From Streptomyces globosus (GTDB lineage: Bacteria; Actinomycetota; Actinomycetes; Streptomycetales; Streptomycetaceae), in assembly GCF_003325375.1 (NCBI RefSeq), contig NZ_CP030862.1, positions 4,467,501 through 4,531,500 on the forward strand: 64,000 nt of DNA, written 5' to 3'. Below the pieces are notes generated by a model. The model was not told where the DNA came from. It did no database searches and saw only the letters and a program-made list of their open reading frames with translations. Below are positions 7,721-16,227 of the stretch, one piece after another (the first letter of the stretch is position 1; each line of letters opens with the position of its first letter). A program made the translations under genes and the position numbers.

Positions 7721-8476
7721 ATGGGCGTGATCGTGGTGTCCGGGACGGGTACGGAGATCGGCAAGACGGTGGTGACGGCGGCGGTCGCCGCCGCGGCCGC
7801 CGCCGAGGGCCGTTCCGTCGCCGTCCTGAAGCCCGCCCAGACCGGCCTGGAGCCGGGGGCTCCGGGGGACGCCGCCGAGGCGGCCCGGCTGGCCGGCCCG
7901 CACGTGACGGCCGTCGAACTGGCCCGGTACCCGGAGCCGCTCGCTCCGGACACTGCGGCCCGGCGGGCCGGGATGGCGGCCGTGACGCCCGAGGAGGTCG
8001 CGGAGGCCGCGGGCAAGCTCGCCGCCTCGCACGACCTGGTGCTGGTGGAGGGTGCGGGAGGGCTGCTGGTCCGCTTCGACCCGGCGGGGCGCACCCTGGC
8101 CGACGCGGCGGCGCTCCTCGGGGCTCCGGTGCTGGTCGTCGCGCCCGCGGCGCTCGGCACGCTGAACGCGACGACGCTGACCGCGGAGGCGCTGCGGGCC
8201 CGCGGGCTGTCCGCGCTCGGTGTCGTGGTGGGCAGCTGGCCCGCCGCCCCCGACCTGGCCTGCCGCTGCAACCTGGCCGACCTCCCGTCCTCCTCCGGGC
8301 TGCCGCTGCTCGGCGCGGTCCCCGAGGGCTCCGGGGCACTGGCTCCGGCGGAGTTCCGGGCGGCGGCGCCGGGCTGGCTCGCGCCGGCGCTGTCGGGCAC
8401 CTGGTCCGCGGAGGACTTCCAGGCCGCCTGGGCGCCCGCCCCGGCGACCGCCGCGGGCGCGGCGCCGGCTGCCTGA
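7721..8476 (+). CDS. bioD: Dethiobiotin synthetase
   Basis: ATP-dependent enzyme closing the ureido ring of dethiobiotin, 251 residues. It begins with the BioD P-loop (SGTGTEIGKTVV), followed by VLKPAQTG and VEGAGGLLVRF, both diagnostic. It is the last gene of the plus-strand biotin operon. The C-terminal 20 residues are Ala/Pro-rich and probably not part of the catalytic core. Confidence 0.94.
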   Translation: MGVIVVSGTGTEIGKTVVTAAVAAAAAAEGRSVAVLKPAQTGLEPGAPGDAAEAARLAGPHVTAVELARYPEPLAPDTAARRAGMAAVTPEEVAEAAGKLAASHDLVLVEGAGGLLVRFDPAGRTLADAAALLGAPVLVVAPAALGTLNATTLTAEALRARGLSALGVVVGSWPAAPDLACRCNLADLPSSSGLPLLGAVPEGSGALAPAEFRAAAPGWLAPALSGTWSAEDFQAAWAPAPATAAGAAPAA

Positions 8477-8775
8477 GGCGGGGATGCCGACGGCCTGAGA
8501 CGGGGCTGCCCGCCGCCGCCCGCGCCGGAACCGCCCCGCGCGCGGGCTCCCGTACACGGGCAGCACGCCATTTTGCCGGCCCTTTACCATGGTTGGCAGA
8601 GCCGCGGCCCGGGCCGTCCGCCCCGGCGGCCGCCTCGGACGAACCGCCGCCCGGCGGTTCCGACCGGCACTCCCGACGAAAGGTGTGAGCGTCCGCCCAT
8701 GGGCGAGCCCCCCGGTAGCCGACGTCGCGCGCTGCCCCTCCGCCTGTCCGATCATGGAACGGAGGTGACGGACCG
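8477..8775. other. Intergenic region between bioD and CNNM operon
   Basis: 299 bp with no convincing gene; short frames here lack ribosome sites and family features. It contains GAACCGCC-GCCC-GGCGGTTC at 8641-8660, an 8-bp-armed hairpin that could serve as bioD terminator or as an operator, and probably the promoter of the downstream operon. Confidence 0.5.
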
Positions 8776-10125
8776 ATGACCGAAGTGCTCCTGCTCGTCG
8801 TGGCGCTGTTGCTCTGCCTTGCCTGCGGGGTGTTCGTGGCGGCCGAGTTCTCCCTGACCACGGTCGAGCGCAGCGAACTCGAACGCGCCGTCGAGCGCGG
8901 CGAGCGCGGCGCCGACAGCGCGCTGTCCGCCGTACGCAGCCTGACGTTCCAGCTCTCCGGAGCGCAGCTCGGCATCACGGTGACCGGCCTGATCATCGGC
9001 ATGCTCTCCGAGCCGTCCATCGCCGCCCTGCTCCGGGGCCCCTTCGAGGCGATGGGCCTGCCGCCCGGCGCCGCCTCCTCCACCGCCCTCGTCCTCGGCA
9101 CGGCCGTCTCGACCGTCGTGCTGATGGTGGTGGGCGAGCTGGTGCCGAAGAACTGGGCGATCTCCTCACCGCTGGCCGTGGCCAAGCGCGTGGCGACGAT
9201 GCAGCGGGTCTTCAGCCGGATCTTCCGGCCGTTCATCAGCCACCTGAACACCACCGCGAACCACATGGTGCACCGGCTCGGCATGGAGCCGGCCGAGGAG
9301 CTGGCCTCCGCCCGCAGCCCGCAGGAGCTGGTGGCGCTGGCCCGGCACTCGGCGAAGGAGGGCGCGCTGGAGCGGGACACCGCCGAGCTGTTCGTGCGGA
9401 CCCTCAACCTGGCCGACCTGACCGCGGAGAACGTGATGACCCCGCGTGTACAGGTCACCGCCCTGGAGCTGCAGACCACCGCCGAGGACGTCGCCAACGC
9501 GACGCTGGCGACCGGGCTGTCGCGCTTCCCGGTCTACCGCGGCAGCCTCGACTCCGTCGTGGGCACCGTCCACATCAAGGACGTCCTCGCCCTCCCGTCC
9601 GAGGAGCGCCACCGCCGCCCCGTCTCGCAGCTGCTGCGCGCCCCCCTGTTCGTACCGGAGTCCCTGACCGTGGACCGGCTGCTGGACCGGCTGTCCGGGA
9701 AGCAGACGATGGCCGTCGTCATCGACGAGTACGGCGGCACGGCCGGGGTGGCCACCCTGGAGGACATCGTCGAGGAGGTCGTCGGCGAGGTCCGCGACGA
9801 GCACGACCCGCACGAGACCCCGGACCTGGCCCCGGCCGGGCGGGACGGCGCCGGGCGCGAGCTGTACTCGGCGGACGGCTCCGCCCGCACCGACCAGCTG
9901 CGGCGGATCGGGCTGCGCGTACCGGACGGCCCGTACGAGACGCTGGCCGGGCTGATGGCGACCGGCCTCGGCCGGATCCCGGCCGTCGGCGACAGCCTGG
10001 ACCTGCACGGCTGGCGGCTCGACGTGGTCGACGCGAGCGGGCGCAGGGCCGCGCGGGTCCTGCTGCACGCACCGGACGGCTCCCGCGACGCCGCGGCCGA
10101 CGAGGGCGGGGAGACCGCACGATGA
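8776..10125 (+). CDS. CNNM-type membrane protein with CBS pair (HlyC/CorC family)
   Basis: Membrane protein of 449 residues: a DUF21/CNNM domain with hydrophobic segments at about 2-25, 65-80 and 105-130 (starting MTEVLLLVVALLLCLACGVF), two CBS domains (around NVMTPRVQVTAL and TMAVVIDEYGGTAGVATLED), and a C-terminal transporter-associated domain. Relatives are implicated in Mg2+/Co2+ efflux or resistance. GGAGGTGACGG precedes the ATG. The stop overlaps the start of a second CNNM gene by 4 nt (ATGA), so the two proteins are made together and may form a heteromer. The transported ion is not predictable. Confidence 0.88.
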   Translation: MTEVLLLVVALLLCLACGVFVAAEFSLTTVERSELERAVERGERGADSALSAVRSLTFQLSGAQLGITVTGLIIGMLSEPSIAALLRGPFEAMGLPPGAASSTALVLGTAVSTVVLMVVGELVPKNWAISSPLAVAKRVATMQRVFSRIFRPFISHLNTTANHMVHRLGMEPAEELASARSPQELVALARHSAKEGALERDTAELFVRTLNLADLTAENVMTPRVQVTALELQTTAEDVANATLATGLSRFPVYRGSLDSVVGTVHIKDVLALPSEERHRRPVSQLLRAPLFVPESLTVDRLLDRLSGKQTMAVVIDEYGGTAGVATLEDIVEEVVGEVRDEHDPHETPDLAPAGRDGAGRELYSADGSARTDQLRRIGLRVPDGPYETLAGLMATGLGRIPAVGDSLDLHGWRLDVVDASGRRAARVLLHAPDGSRDAAADEGGETAR

Positions 10126-11147
10126 CCCTGCTGCAACTCCTCATCGGCCTCGCGACCCTCGTCGTGAACGCCTTCTTCGTCGGCGCCGAGTTCGCCCTCA
10201 TCTCGGTCCGGCGCAGCCAGATCGAGCCGCACGCCGAGCAGGGGGACCGGCGGGCCCGGGCCGTCCTGTGGGGCCTGGAGCACGTGTCGGCGCTGATGGC
10301 CGCGGCCCAGCTGGGCATCACGCTGTGCACGCTGGTGCTCGGCGCGGTCGCCGAGCCCGCCATCGCGCACCTGCTGGAGCCGGTCTTCGAGCTCGCCGGC
10401 GCGCCCTCCGGGCTGGTCCACGCGATCTCGTTCGTGATCGCGCTCACCCTGGCGACGTACCTGCACATGCTCTTCGGCGAGATGCTCCCGAAGAACGTGG
10501 CGCTGTCCGAGCCGGTGCGGACGGCCCTGCTCCTCGGGCCGCCGCTGGTGGCGCTGACCCGGGCGCTCCGCCCGGTGATCTTCGCGATCAACGCCTTCGC
10601 GAACCTGCTGCTGCGCCTGCTGCGGGTCGACGCCAAGAACGAGGTGTCGGCGACGTTCTCCGACGACGAGCTGGCGCAGATCGTCAAGGACTCCAGCGAG
10701 GCCGGCCTGATCGACGACCGTGCGAGCGAGCGCCTGCATGACGCCCTGGAGCTGGGCCGCCGGCCCGTCAGGGACGTCGTCCTGCCGTCGGACCGGGTCG
10801 TCGCCGCCAAGCTGGGGATCACCCCGGCGGGCCTGGAGGGGCTGTCGGCCTCCTCGGGCTACTCCCGCTTCCCGGTCGTCGACGCGCAGGCCCGGATCCT
10901 GGGCTACCTGCACGTCAAGGACGCGCTGGACGCGGACGGGCCGGAGCGGGACCGGCCGTTCCCGCCGGCGGCGCTGCGCGCCATCGCCCAGGTCCGGGCG
11001 GACACCCCGCTGGACGACGTGCTGACCGCGATGCGGCGCAGCCGCACACACCTGGCGGCCGTCCTGGGCGCGGACGGAACGATGACCGGCCTGGTGACGA
11101 TGGAGGACGTCCTGCGCGAGCTGTTCGGCCGCCCCGCCTCCGCCTGA
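10122..11147 (+). CDS. Second CNNM/CBS membrane protein
   Basis: 341 residues with the same layout as its upstream neighbour but ending after the CBS pair; it lacks the transporter-associated C-terminal domain. Hydrophobic N-terminal helices (LIGLATLVVNAFFVGAEFAL), FGEMLPKNVALSEP at the end of the CNNM core, and CBS segments around RPVRDVVLPSDRVV and LVTMEDVLRELFG are visible. Start and upstream stop overlap by 4 nt. A strong hairpin follows the stop, so the operon is just these two genes. Confidence 0.87.
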   Translation: MTLLQLLIGLATLVVNAFFVGAEFALISVRRSQIEPHAEQGDRRARAVLWGLEHVSALMAAAQLGITLCTLVLGAVAEPAIAHLLEPVFELAGAPSGLVHAISFVIALTLATYLHMLFGEMLPKNVALSEPVRTALLLGPPLVALTRALRPVIFAINAFANLLLRLLRVDAKNEVSATFSDDELAQIVKDSSEAGLIDDRASERLHDALELGRRPVRDVVLPSDRVVAAKLGITPAGLEGLSASSGYSRFPVVDAQARILGYLHVKDALDADGPERDRPFPPAALRAIAQVRADTPLDDVLTAMRRSRTHLAAVLGADGTMTGLVTMEDVLRELFGRPASA

Positions 11148-11151
11148 CCTG

Positions 11152-11178
11152 GCCCCGGGGTGCCCGGCACCCCGGGGC
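11152..11178 (+). terminator. Hairpin terminator after CNNM operon
   Basis: Perfect inverted repeat with 12-bp arms (GCCCCGGGGTGC and complement) around a 3-nt loop, starting 5 nt after the CNNM stop. No T-run follows, as is usual in streptomycetes. Confidence 0.75.
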
Positions 11179-11203
11179 TACCGCACGGTAGGCTCGCAGC
11201 GCC

Positions 11204-11995
11204 ATGGGGATCAATGCGTCTTACACCAGCTTCGTCGCGGTCGGCGACTCCTTCACCGAGGGCATGTCCGACCTGCGGCCGGACGGCTCCTACCGGGGCT
11301 GGGCGGACCTGCTGGCCGCCCGGCTCGCAGCGCGCGAGCCGGGCTTCCGCTACGCCAACCTCGCAGTCCGCGGGAAGCTGATCGGCCAGATCGCCGCCGA
11401 GCAGGCCCCGGCCGCGGCGGCGATGCGGGCGGACGTGGTGACTCTCGTCGGCGGGCTCAACGACGCCCTGCGGCCCAAGGTCGACATGGGCAGGGTCCGC
11501 GGCCACCTCGAAGAGGCCGCCGACCTCCTCGCCCCCTCGTGCCGGACGCTGGTGCTGATGCGCTCCCCCGGCCGGAACGGCCCGGTGATGGAGCGGTTCC
11601 GCCCGCGGATGGAGCAGCTCTTCGGCATCGTCGAGGAGATCGCCGCCCGGCACGGCGCCGTCGTCGTCGACCTGTACGGCGCGGAGGTCCTCGGCGACCC
11701 CCGCATGTGGGACGCCGACCGGCTGCACCTGACCTCGGAGGGGCACCGCAGGGTCGCCGAGGCGGTGTGGCAGTCCCTGGGGCTGCCTGCCGAGGAGGAC
11801 TGGCAGGCGGGCCTGCCGCCCGCGGTGCTGCCGGGCTGGGCGGCCCGCCGCTCGCAGGACCTGGGGTTCGCCCGGCGGCACCTGCTGCCGTGGATCGGCC
11901 GCCGCCTGACGGGCCGCTCCTCCGGGGACGGCCTGCCCGCGAAGCGCCCGGAGCTGGCCCCGTACGAGGCGGCCGCGGCCGAGCGGCCCTCGTAG
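11204..11995 (+). CDS. SGNH/GDSL-family hydrolase
   Basis: Cytoplasmic esterase-like protein of 263 residues. Block I contains the nucleophile Ser16 (VAVGDSFTEGM), block II is NLAVRGK, block III GGLND supplies the oxyanion Asn, and block V has Asp-x-x-His in DADRLHLTSEG. No signal peptide is seen, unlike the many secreted streptomycete GDSL lipases. TAGGCT (11189-11194) lies nine nucleotides before the ATG, so the 5' leader may be almost absent. The substrate is unknown. Confidence 0.88.
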   Translation: MGINASYTSFVAVGDSFTEGMSDLRPDGSYRGWADLLAARLAAREPGFRYANLAVRGKLIGQIAAEQAPAAAAMRADVVTLVGGLNDALRPKVDMGRVRGHLEEAADLLAPSCRTLVLMRSPGRNGPVMERFRPRMEQLFGIVEEIAARHGAVVVDLYGAEVLGDPRMWDADRLHLTSEGHRRVAEAVWQSLGLPAEEDWQAGLPPAVLPGWAARRSQDLGFARRHLLPWIGRRLTGRSSGDGLPAKRPELAPYEAAAAERPS

Positions 11996-12052
11996 CAAGG
12001 CACAAACCGGGACGGGGTCCCTACCTGCGCAAACGCACAGCACCTCCCCAAG

Positions 12053-12058
12053 TAGAAT
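12053..12058 (+). promoter_or_regulatory. Candidate -10 element, leaderless purB
   Basis: TAGAAT, a good match to TAnnnT, eight nucleotides before the GTG start of purB and with no Shine-Dalgarno sequence between. This places the predicted transcription start at or next to the start codon. Confidence 0.5.
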
Positions 12059-12066
12059 CCCTTTAC

Positions 12067-13500
12067 GTGACAGCCAAGCCCCGCATCCCCAATGTCCTGG
12101 CCGGCCGCTACGCTTCCCCGGAGCTCGCCGTCCTGTGGTCCCCCGAGTACAAGGTCACGCTGGAGCGGCGGCTGTGGCTCGCCGTGCTGCGCGCCCAGAA
12201 GGACCTCGGCATCGACGTCCCCGACGCCGCCCTCGCCGACTACGAGCGCGTCCTGGAGGACGTCGACCTCGCTTCGATCGCCGAGCGCGAGAAGGTCACC
12301 CGGCACGACGTGAAGGCCCGGATCGAGGAGTTCAACGCCCTCGCCGGCCACGAGCACGTCCACAAGGGCATGACCTCCCGCGACCTGACCGAGAACGTCG
12401 AGCAGCTCCAGATCCGGCTCTCCCTCGAACTGGCCCGCGACCGCACGGTGGCCGTCCTCGCCCGCCTGGGCCGACTGGCCGGCGAGCACGCCGAGCTGGT
12501 CATGGCCGGCCGCTCCCACAACGTCGCCGCGCAGGCGACCACCCTGGGCAAGCGCTTCGCCACCGCGGCCGACGAGCTGCTGGTCGCGTTCGACCGCCTG
12601 GAGGACCTGATCGGCCGCTACCCGCTGCGCGGGATCAAGGGGCCCGTCGGCACCGCCCAGGACATGCTCGACCTCCTCGGCGGCGACGCCGCGAAGCTCG
12701 CCGACCTGGAGCAGCGGATCGCCGCCCACCTCGGCTTCGCCCAGGCCTTCACCTCGGTCGGCCAGGTCTACCCCCGTTCCCTCGACTACGACGTGGTCAC
12801 CGCGCTCGTCCAGCTGGCCGCGGCGCCGTCCTCGATCGCGAAGACGATCCGGCTCATGGCCGGCCACGAGCTCGTCACCGAGGGCTTCAAGCCGGGCCAG
12901 GTCGGCTCCTCCGCGATGCCACACAAGATGAACACCCGCTCCTGCGAGCGCGTCAACGGCCTGATGGTCATCCTGCGGGGCTACGCCTCGATGACCGGCG
13001 AACTCGCCGGCGACCAGTGGAACGAGGGCGACGTGTCCTGCTCCGTGGTCCGCCGCGTCGCGCTCCCCGACGCGTTCTTCGCCTTCGACGGCCTGCTGGA
13101 GACCTTCCTGACGGTCCTCGACGAGTTCGGCGCCTTCCCCGCCGTGGTCGCCCGCGAGCTCGACCGTTACCTGCCGTTCCTCGCGACGACCAAGGTCCTG
13201 ATGGGCGCAGTGCGGGCGGGCGTCGGCCGCGAGGCCGCCCACGAGGTCATCAAGGAGCACGCGGTGGCCTCCGCGCTCGCCATGCGCGAGCAGGGCGCCG
13301 AGCGGAACGAGCTGCTGGACAAGCTGGCCGCCGACGACCGGATGCCGCTGGACCGGGCCCAGCTCGACGCCCTGATGGCCGACAAGCTGTCCTTCACGGG
13401 AGCAGCCGGCGACCAGGTCGCGACGATCGTGGCCCGCGTCGAGGACATCGCGAAGCAGTACCCGGAGGCCGCCGGGTACGCCCCGGGGTCGATCCTCTGA
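12067..13500 (+). CDS. purB: Adenylosuccinate lyase
   Basis: Purine-pathway lyase cleaving SAICAR and adenylosuccinate, 477 residues. The superfamily signature GSSAMPHKMNTRSCERVNG contains the catalytic flexible-loop serines. Other family features are HEHVHKGMTSRDLTENVEQ and RSHNVAAQATTLGKRFA. It starts with GTG (VTAKPRIPNVLAGRY) and appears leaderless. The stop codon overlaps the likely start of mug, so the two are co-translated even though their roles (purine synthesis and repair of deaminated bases) differ. Confidence 0.95.
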   Translation: MTAKPRIPNVLAGRYASPELAVLWSPEYKVTLERRLWLAVLRAQKDLGIDVPDAALADYERVLEDVDLASIAEREKVTRHDVKARIEEFNALAGHEHVHKGMTSRDLTENVEQLQIRLSLELARDRTVAVLARLGRLAGEHAELVMAGRSHNVAAQATTLGKRFATAADELLVAFDRLEDLIGRYPLRGIKGPVGTAQDMLDLLGGDAAKLADLEQRIAAHLGFAQAFTSVGQVYPRSLDYDVVTALVQLAAAPSSIAKTIRLMAGHELVTEGFKPGQVGSSAMPHKMNTRSCERVNGLMVILRGYASMTGELAGDQWNEGDVSCSVVRRVALPDAFFAFDGLLETFLTVLDEFGAFPAVVARELDRYLPFLATTKVLMGAVRAGVGREAAHEVIKEHAVASALAMREQGAERNELLDKLAADDRMPLDRAQLDALMADKLSFTGAAGDQVATIVARVEDIAKQYPEAAGYAPGSIL

Positions 13501-14060
13501 CCCCCGAGGAGCTCCAGGCCGCCCGCGACCGCGTCGTCCCCGACGTGGTCGCGGGCGGCCTGCGCGTGCTGTTCTGCGGTATCAACCCCGGCCTCCTCTC
13601 CGCCGCGACGGGCCACCACTTCGCCCGCCCCGGCAACCGCTTCTGGTCGGTCCTGCACCTGTCCGGCTTCACCCCGCGCCGCCTGGCACCGGCGGAACAG
13701 CAGGAGCTGCTCGCCTACCGGCTCGGCATCACGAACGTCGTCGCCCGGGCCACGGCCCGCGCCGACGAGCTGACCGCACAGGAGCTCGTCGAGGGCGGCC
13801 GGATCCTGACCGACAAGGTCGAGCGGCTGCGCCCGCAGTGGCTGGCCGTCGTCGGTGTCACCGCCTACCGCACCGCCTTCAACGAGCGGAAGGCGCTCAT
13901 CGGCCCGCAGGAGCGGACCATCGGCCGCACCCGCATCTGGGCCCTCCCCAACCCGAGCGGACTCAATGCCCACTGGACGGCGGAAACCATGGCCGCGGAG
14001 TTCGCCCGTCTCCGCGCCGCCGCCGAATCCCCCGCGCCCGACGACGGAACACAGCGCTAG
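13497..14060 (+). CDS. mug: G/U- and G/T-mismatch DNA glycosylase
   Basis: Monofunctional glycosylase removing uracil or thymine opposite guanine, about 187 residues. Both active-site motifs are present: CGINPGLLSAATGHHFARPG (catalytic Asn) and LPNPSGLNAHWT (intercalation loop). The homologous N-terminus TPEELQAARDRVVPDVV begins directly after a CTG that overlaps the purB stop (CTGA), so I infer a rare CTG start with translational coupling. The next usual start is a GTG at 13545, which would lose 16 residues preceding the catalytic motif. Confidence 0.88.
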   Translation: MTPEELQAARDRVVPDVVAGGLRVLFCGINPGLLSAATGHHFARPGNRFWSVLHLSGFTPRRLAPAEQQELLAYRLGITNVVARATARADELTAQELVEGGRILTDKVERLRPQWLAVVGVTAYRTAFNERKALIGPQERTIGRTRIWALPNPSGLNAHWTAETMAAEFARLRAAAESPAPDDGTQR

Positions 14061-14090
14061 CTGTTCTGTCCCTCGCCCGCCGCGGCCCGT

Positions 14091-14122
14091 CGACTCGTAT
14101 GGTGTTGCGACTCGTATGGTGT
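14091..14122 (+). repeat. 15-bp direct repeat with promoter-like hexamers
   Basis: CGACTCGTATGGTGT occurs at 14091-14105 and again at 14108-14122, period 17 bp, just upstream of the gene starting at 14142. Each copy contains TATGGT, a TAnnnT hexamer. It could be a duplicated promoter element or a tandem operator. Confidence 0.6.
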
Positions 14123-14141
14123 GACTCCGAGGGAGGGCCGC

Positions 14142-14966
14142 ATGACCGTTCTCCGACACTCCGTCTCCGTCCTCGCTCTGGAACCCCACCGGCTCCAGGC
14201 GCTCACCCGGCTGGTCCTCGACTTCGCCGCCTCCACCCGGGCCGACGGGCAGGAGGTCGTTCTGGCAGACGGGCGGCCGGTCCCGGACATGCGACTGGTC
14301 AGGGGGCGGCATCTGCGGCCCGGCGCGCGGTACGAGCTGTGGGAGGCCGGTACCGCGGACCAGGTGACCGTCCTCGTTCGCGAGTGGCGGCGCCACAGCG
14401 CGATCGCCCTGGAGCAGCGCCTCGTCTCGGACGATGTGACGGCGTGGATGGCTCTGCGACTGTGCACCCCCGACCGGCCGCGGCTGCTGGAGGCCGAAGG
14501 CCGGGTGCGGGGCCCGGAGGGTTCGGGGGCGCTGCGCCGCGGGTCGGGTAAGGCCCGGCTCGACCTGGCCGCATGGTGGGCGGCGGCCTGCCTCCCCTCC
14601 GGCACCCCGCCCGCGGCGCGTGCCCCGGTGACGGCACGGCTCAAGCACCCGCTGGGCAAGGCGCATCTGTCCCTGCGGCCGCGGCGGGCGGACGGCGGAC
14701 GCTGGCAGGTGGACGTCACCCTCACCGTGCGCGGGCGCCGGTTGCTGCGGCCGGTCGCCGCCATCGCCCTGGCGGTGGCCGGGCGCCGGGTGCAGCAAGG
14801 CTTCCGGTCCGCGGTGGAACAGGCCGCCGACTCATGGAACCGGTCCATCGGTGAACTGCGGGCACTCTCCCCGGACGACCTCCGGGCCGAGCTGGCGAGG
14901 CACGCCACCGAGCGGACCCCGGAGGACCCGAGAAGCACCCCGGCCTCTGCCCCTCGCGGAAGCTAG
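14142..14966 (+). CDS. Hypothetical protein
   Basis: I do not recognise this protein of 274 residues. It has no signal peptide or clear membrane span; one moderately hydrophobic stretch lies in the C-terminal third (LLRPVAAIALAVAGRR), followed by an amphipathic region. It is rich in Arg, Leu and Trp. The ATG at 14142 has GAGGGAGG six nucleotides upstream; a frame extension to 14121 has no ribosome site. The stop overlaps the stop of the convergent gene by two bases. Confidence 0.6.
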   Translation: MTVLRHSVSVLALEPHRLQALTRLVLDFAASTRADGQEVVLADGRPVPDMRLVRGRHLRPGARYELWEAGTADQVTVLVREWRRHSAIALEQRLVSDDVTAWMALRLCTPDRPRLLEAEGRVRGPEGSGALRRGSGKARLDLAAWWAAACLPSGTPPAARAPVTARLKHPLGKAHLSLRPRRADGGRWQVDVTLTVRGRRLLRPVAAIALAVAGRRVQQGFRSAVEQAADSWNRSIGELRALSPDDLRAELARHATERTPEDPRSTPASAPRGS

Positions 14967-15397
14967 GGCGGGTCGACCACCGTGACCGCCGCCATCAGCT
15001 GCGGCGAGTGGTCGGCCCCCCAGTGGGCCGCGTACACGGCGACCCACCGGTCCCCGGCCCGCCACAGGTGCAGGTGGTCGGCGGTGCTGCCTATCTCCCG
15101 CCAGGGCTCGGCGGTTTCCCCGCCCCCCTCTTTCAGCCGCAGCCCGGCCAGGCTGAACATGTCGGAGGCGCCCCAGCGGTCCTCCAGCAGCCGGACCAGC
15201 GCCCCGTACTCCGCGGCCAGTTGGTCCTCGTGCGCCGCGCGGTCTGCTGCGTCCTCGTCGCCGTACCAGCGGCTCGGGCCGAGCTCGGCCAGGTGGTAGC
15301 CGGGCCCGCTGGTCACGGCCCCGGACCGCACACCCGTCTCGGGAAACCCCTGGAAGCGGAGCCGGTCGATGGTGTCGAGATGCTCTGCCGTGGTCAT
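14963..15397 (-). CDS. Hypothetical protein
   Basis: 144 residues, probably cytoplasmic, unrecognised. It is acidic and rich in Trp and His (for example HLHLWRAGDRWVAVYAAHWG) and starts MTTAEHLDTIDRLRFQGFPE. The ATG at 15397 is chosen because the sequence upstream lacks family-like composition. It is convergent with the preceding gene and sits downstream of an ABC exporter operon on the same strand, with a 50-bp gap. Confidence 0.6.
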   Translation of the reverse strand: MTTAEHLDTIDRLRFQGFPETGVRSGAVTSGPGYHLAELGPSRWYGDEDAADRAAHEDQLAAEYGALVRLLEDRWGASDMFSLAGLRLKEGGGETAEPWREIGSTADHLHLWRAGDRWVAVYAAHWGADHSPQLMAAVTVVDPP

Positions 15398-15447
15398 GCC
15401 GTCAGTATCCGAGCCGACACTGACAACTGGCGTGCTGTCATGTCCGG

Positions 15448-16197
15448 TCAGGCGTCCCTGCGGCGGACCGCCAGGCAGCCCCCGGCCAGCGCGGCGAGCG
15501 CCCACAGCGCACTCACACCAAGCCCGGTCCACGGACCGAGTGCCCCGTGCTCCACGCTCCGCAGCACCATCTGCCCGGCGCGGTCCGGCAGGTACTGCGC
15601 CGGTCCGCCCACGAGCCCGCCCATGACGAACGAGACGACGAGGACCACTGGTATGAGCAGGCCCAGTACGAGGGTGCCGCTGCGCAGGACCGCCGTGAGG
15701 CCGGCCGCGAAGAGCGCCATCACCATCAGGTAGAGGCCGCTGCCGACGATGGCCCGGCCCGCGCCGGATGTGCCCCATCCCAGCGCGGACGCCCCGCCGA
15801 GCGCCTGCCCGGCCGCGAAGGAGGCAAGCCCCGCGGCCAGGCCGACAGCAAGGGCCAAGGCCCCGACCACGGCCGCTTTGGAGAGGTAGAACCGGGTGCG
15901 GTTGGGCACGGAGGCGAGGGAGACGCGCAGTCCGCCGTCGTGGAACTCGGCGGCGAAGGCGCTCGCACCGAAGGCCATGGCGGCGATCTGGCCGAAATTG
16001 ATGCCGAAGAAGGCGGCGAGCAGGGGGTCGTCGCCCAGGCTGCCGTCCTCGACGGTGCCTGCGGCGGCCGACAGCGCCTGAATGCCGGCAGTGGCGACGA
16101 ATATCGCGGTCAGGGCCCCGACGGTGCCCCGGAGCGACCGTATCTTGATCCATTCCGCGTGCAGGGCGGGTCGGGTGGGCAGTGCGGTTCCGTACAC
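15448..16197 (-). CDS. ABC-2 type transporter permease
   Basis: Integral membrane protein of 249 residues with about six hydrophobic segments (for example AAVVGALALAVGLAAGLASF and VLGLLIPVVLVVSFVMGGLV). The N-terminal ALHAEWIKIRSLRGT is typical of streptomycete ABC-2 permeases that work with a NatA-like ATPase. GTG start. It follows the ATPase gene by 30 nt in one operon, and the divergent two-component system probably controls both. The substrate is unknown; drug or peptide export is typical of the class. Confidence 0.88.
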   Translation of the reverse strand: MYGTALPTRPALHAEWIKIRSLRGTVGALTAIFVATAGIQALSAAAGTVEDGSLGDDPLLAAFFGINFGQIAAMAFGASAFAAEFHDGGLRVSLASVPNRTRFYLSKAAVVGALALAVGLAAGLASFAAGQALGGASALGWGTSGAGRAIVGSGLYLMVMALFAAGLTAVLRSGTLVLGLLIPVVLVVSFVMGGLVGGPAQYLPDRAGQMVLRSVEHGALGPWTGLGVSALWALAALAGGCLAVRRRDA

Positions 16198-16227
16198 GGC
16201 AGGTCTCCTCAGGTGCAGGGGGCGGTG

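Noticed and set aside
6121..8571. An 816-residue minus-strand open frame across bioB, bioA and bioD
   Set aside because: Composition is Arg/Pro/Ala-rich noise with no domain, and the opposite strand encodes three known enzymes.
8573..8779. A 68-residue frame before the CNNM operon
   Set aside because: Arg/Pro-rich, without ribosome site or recognisable features, and overlapping the CNNM start.
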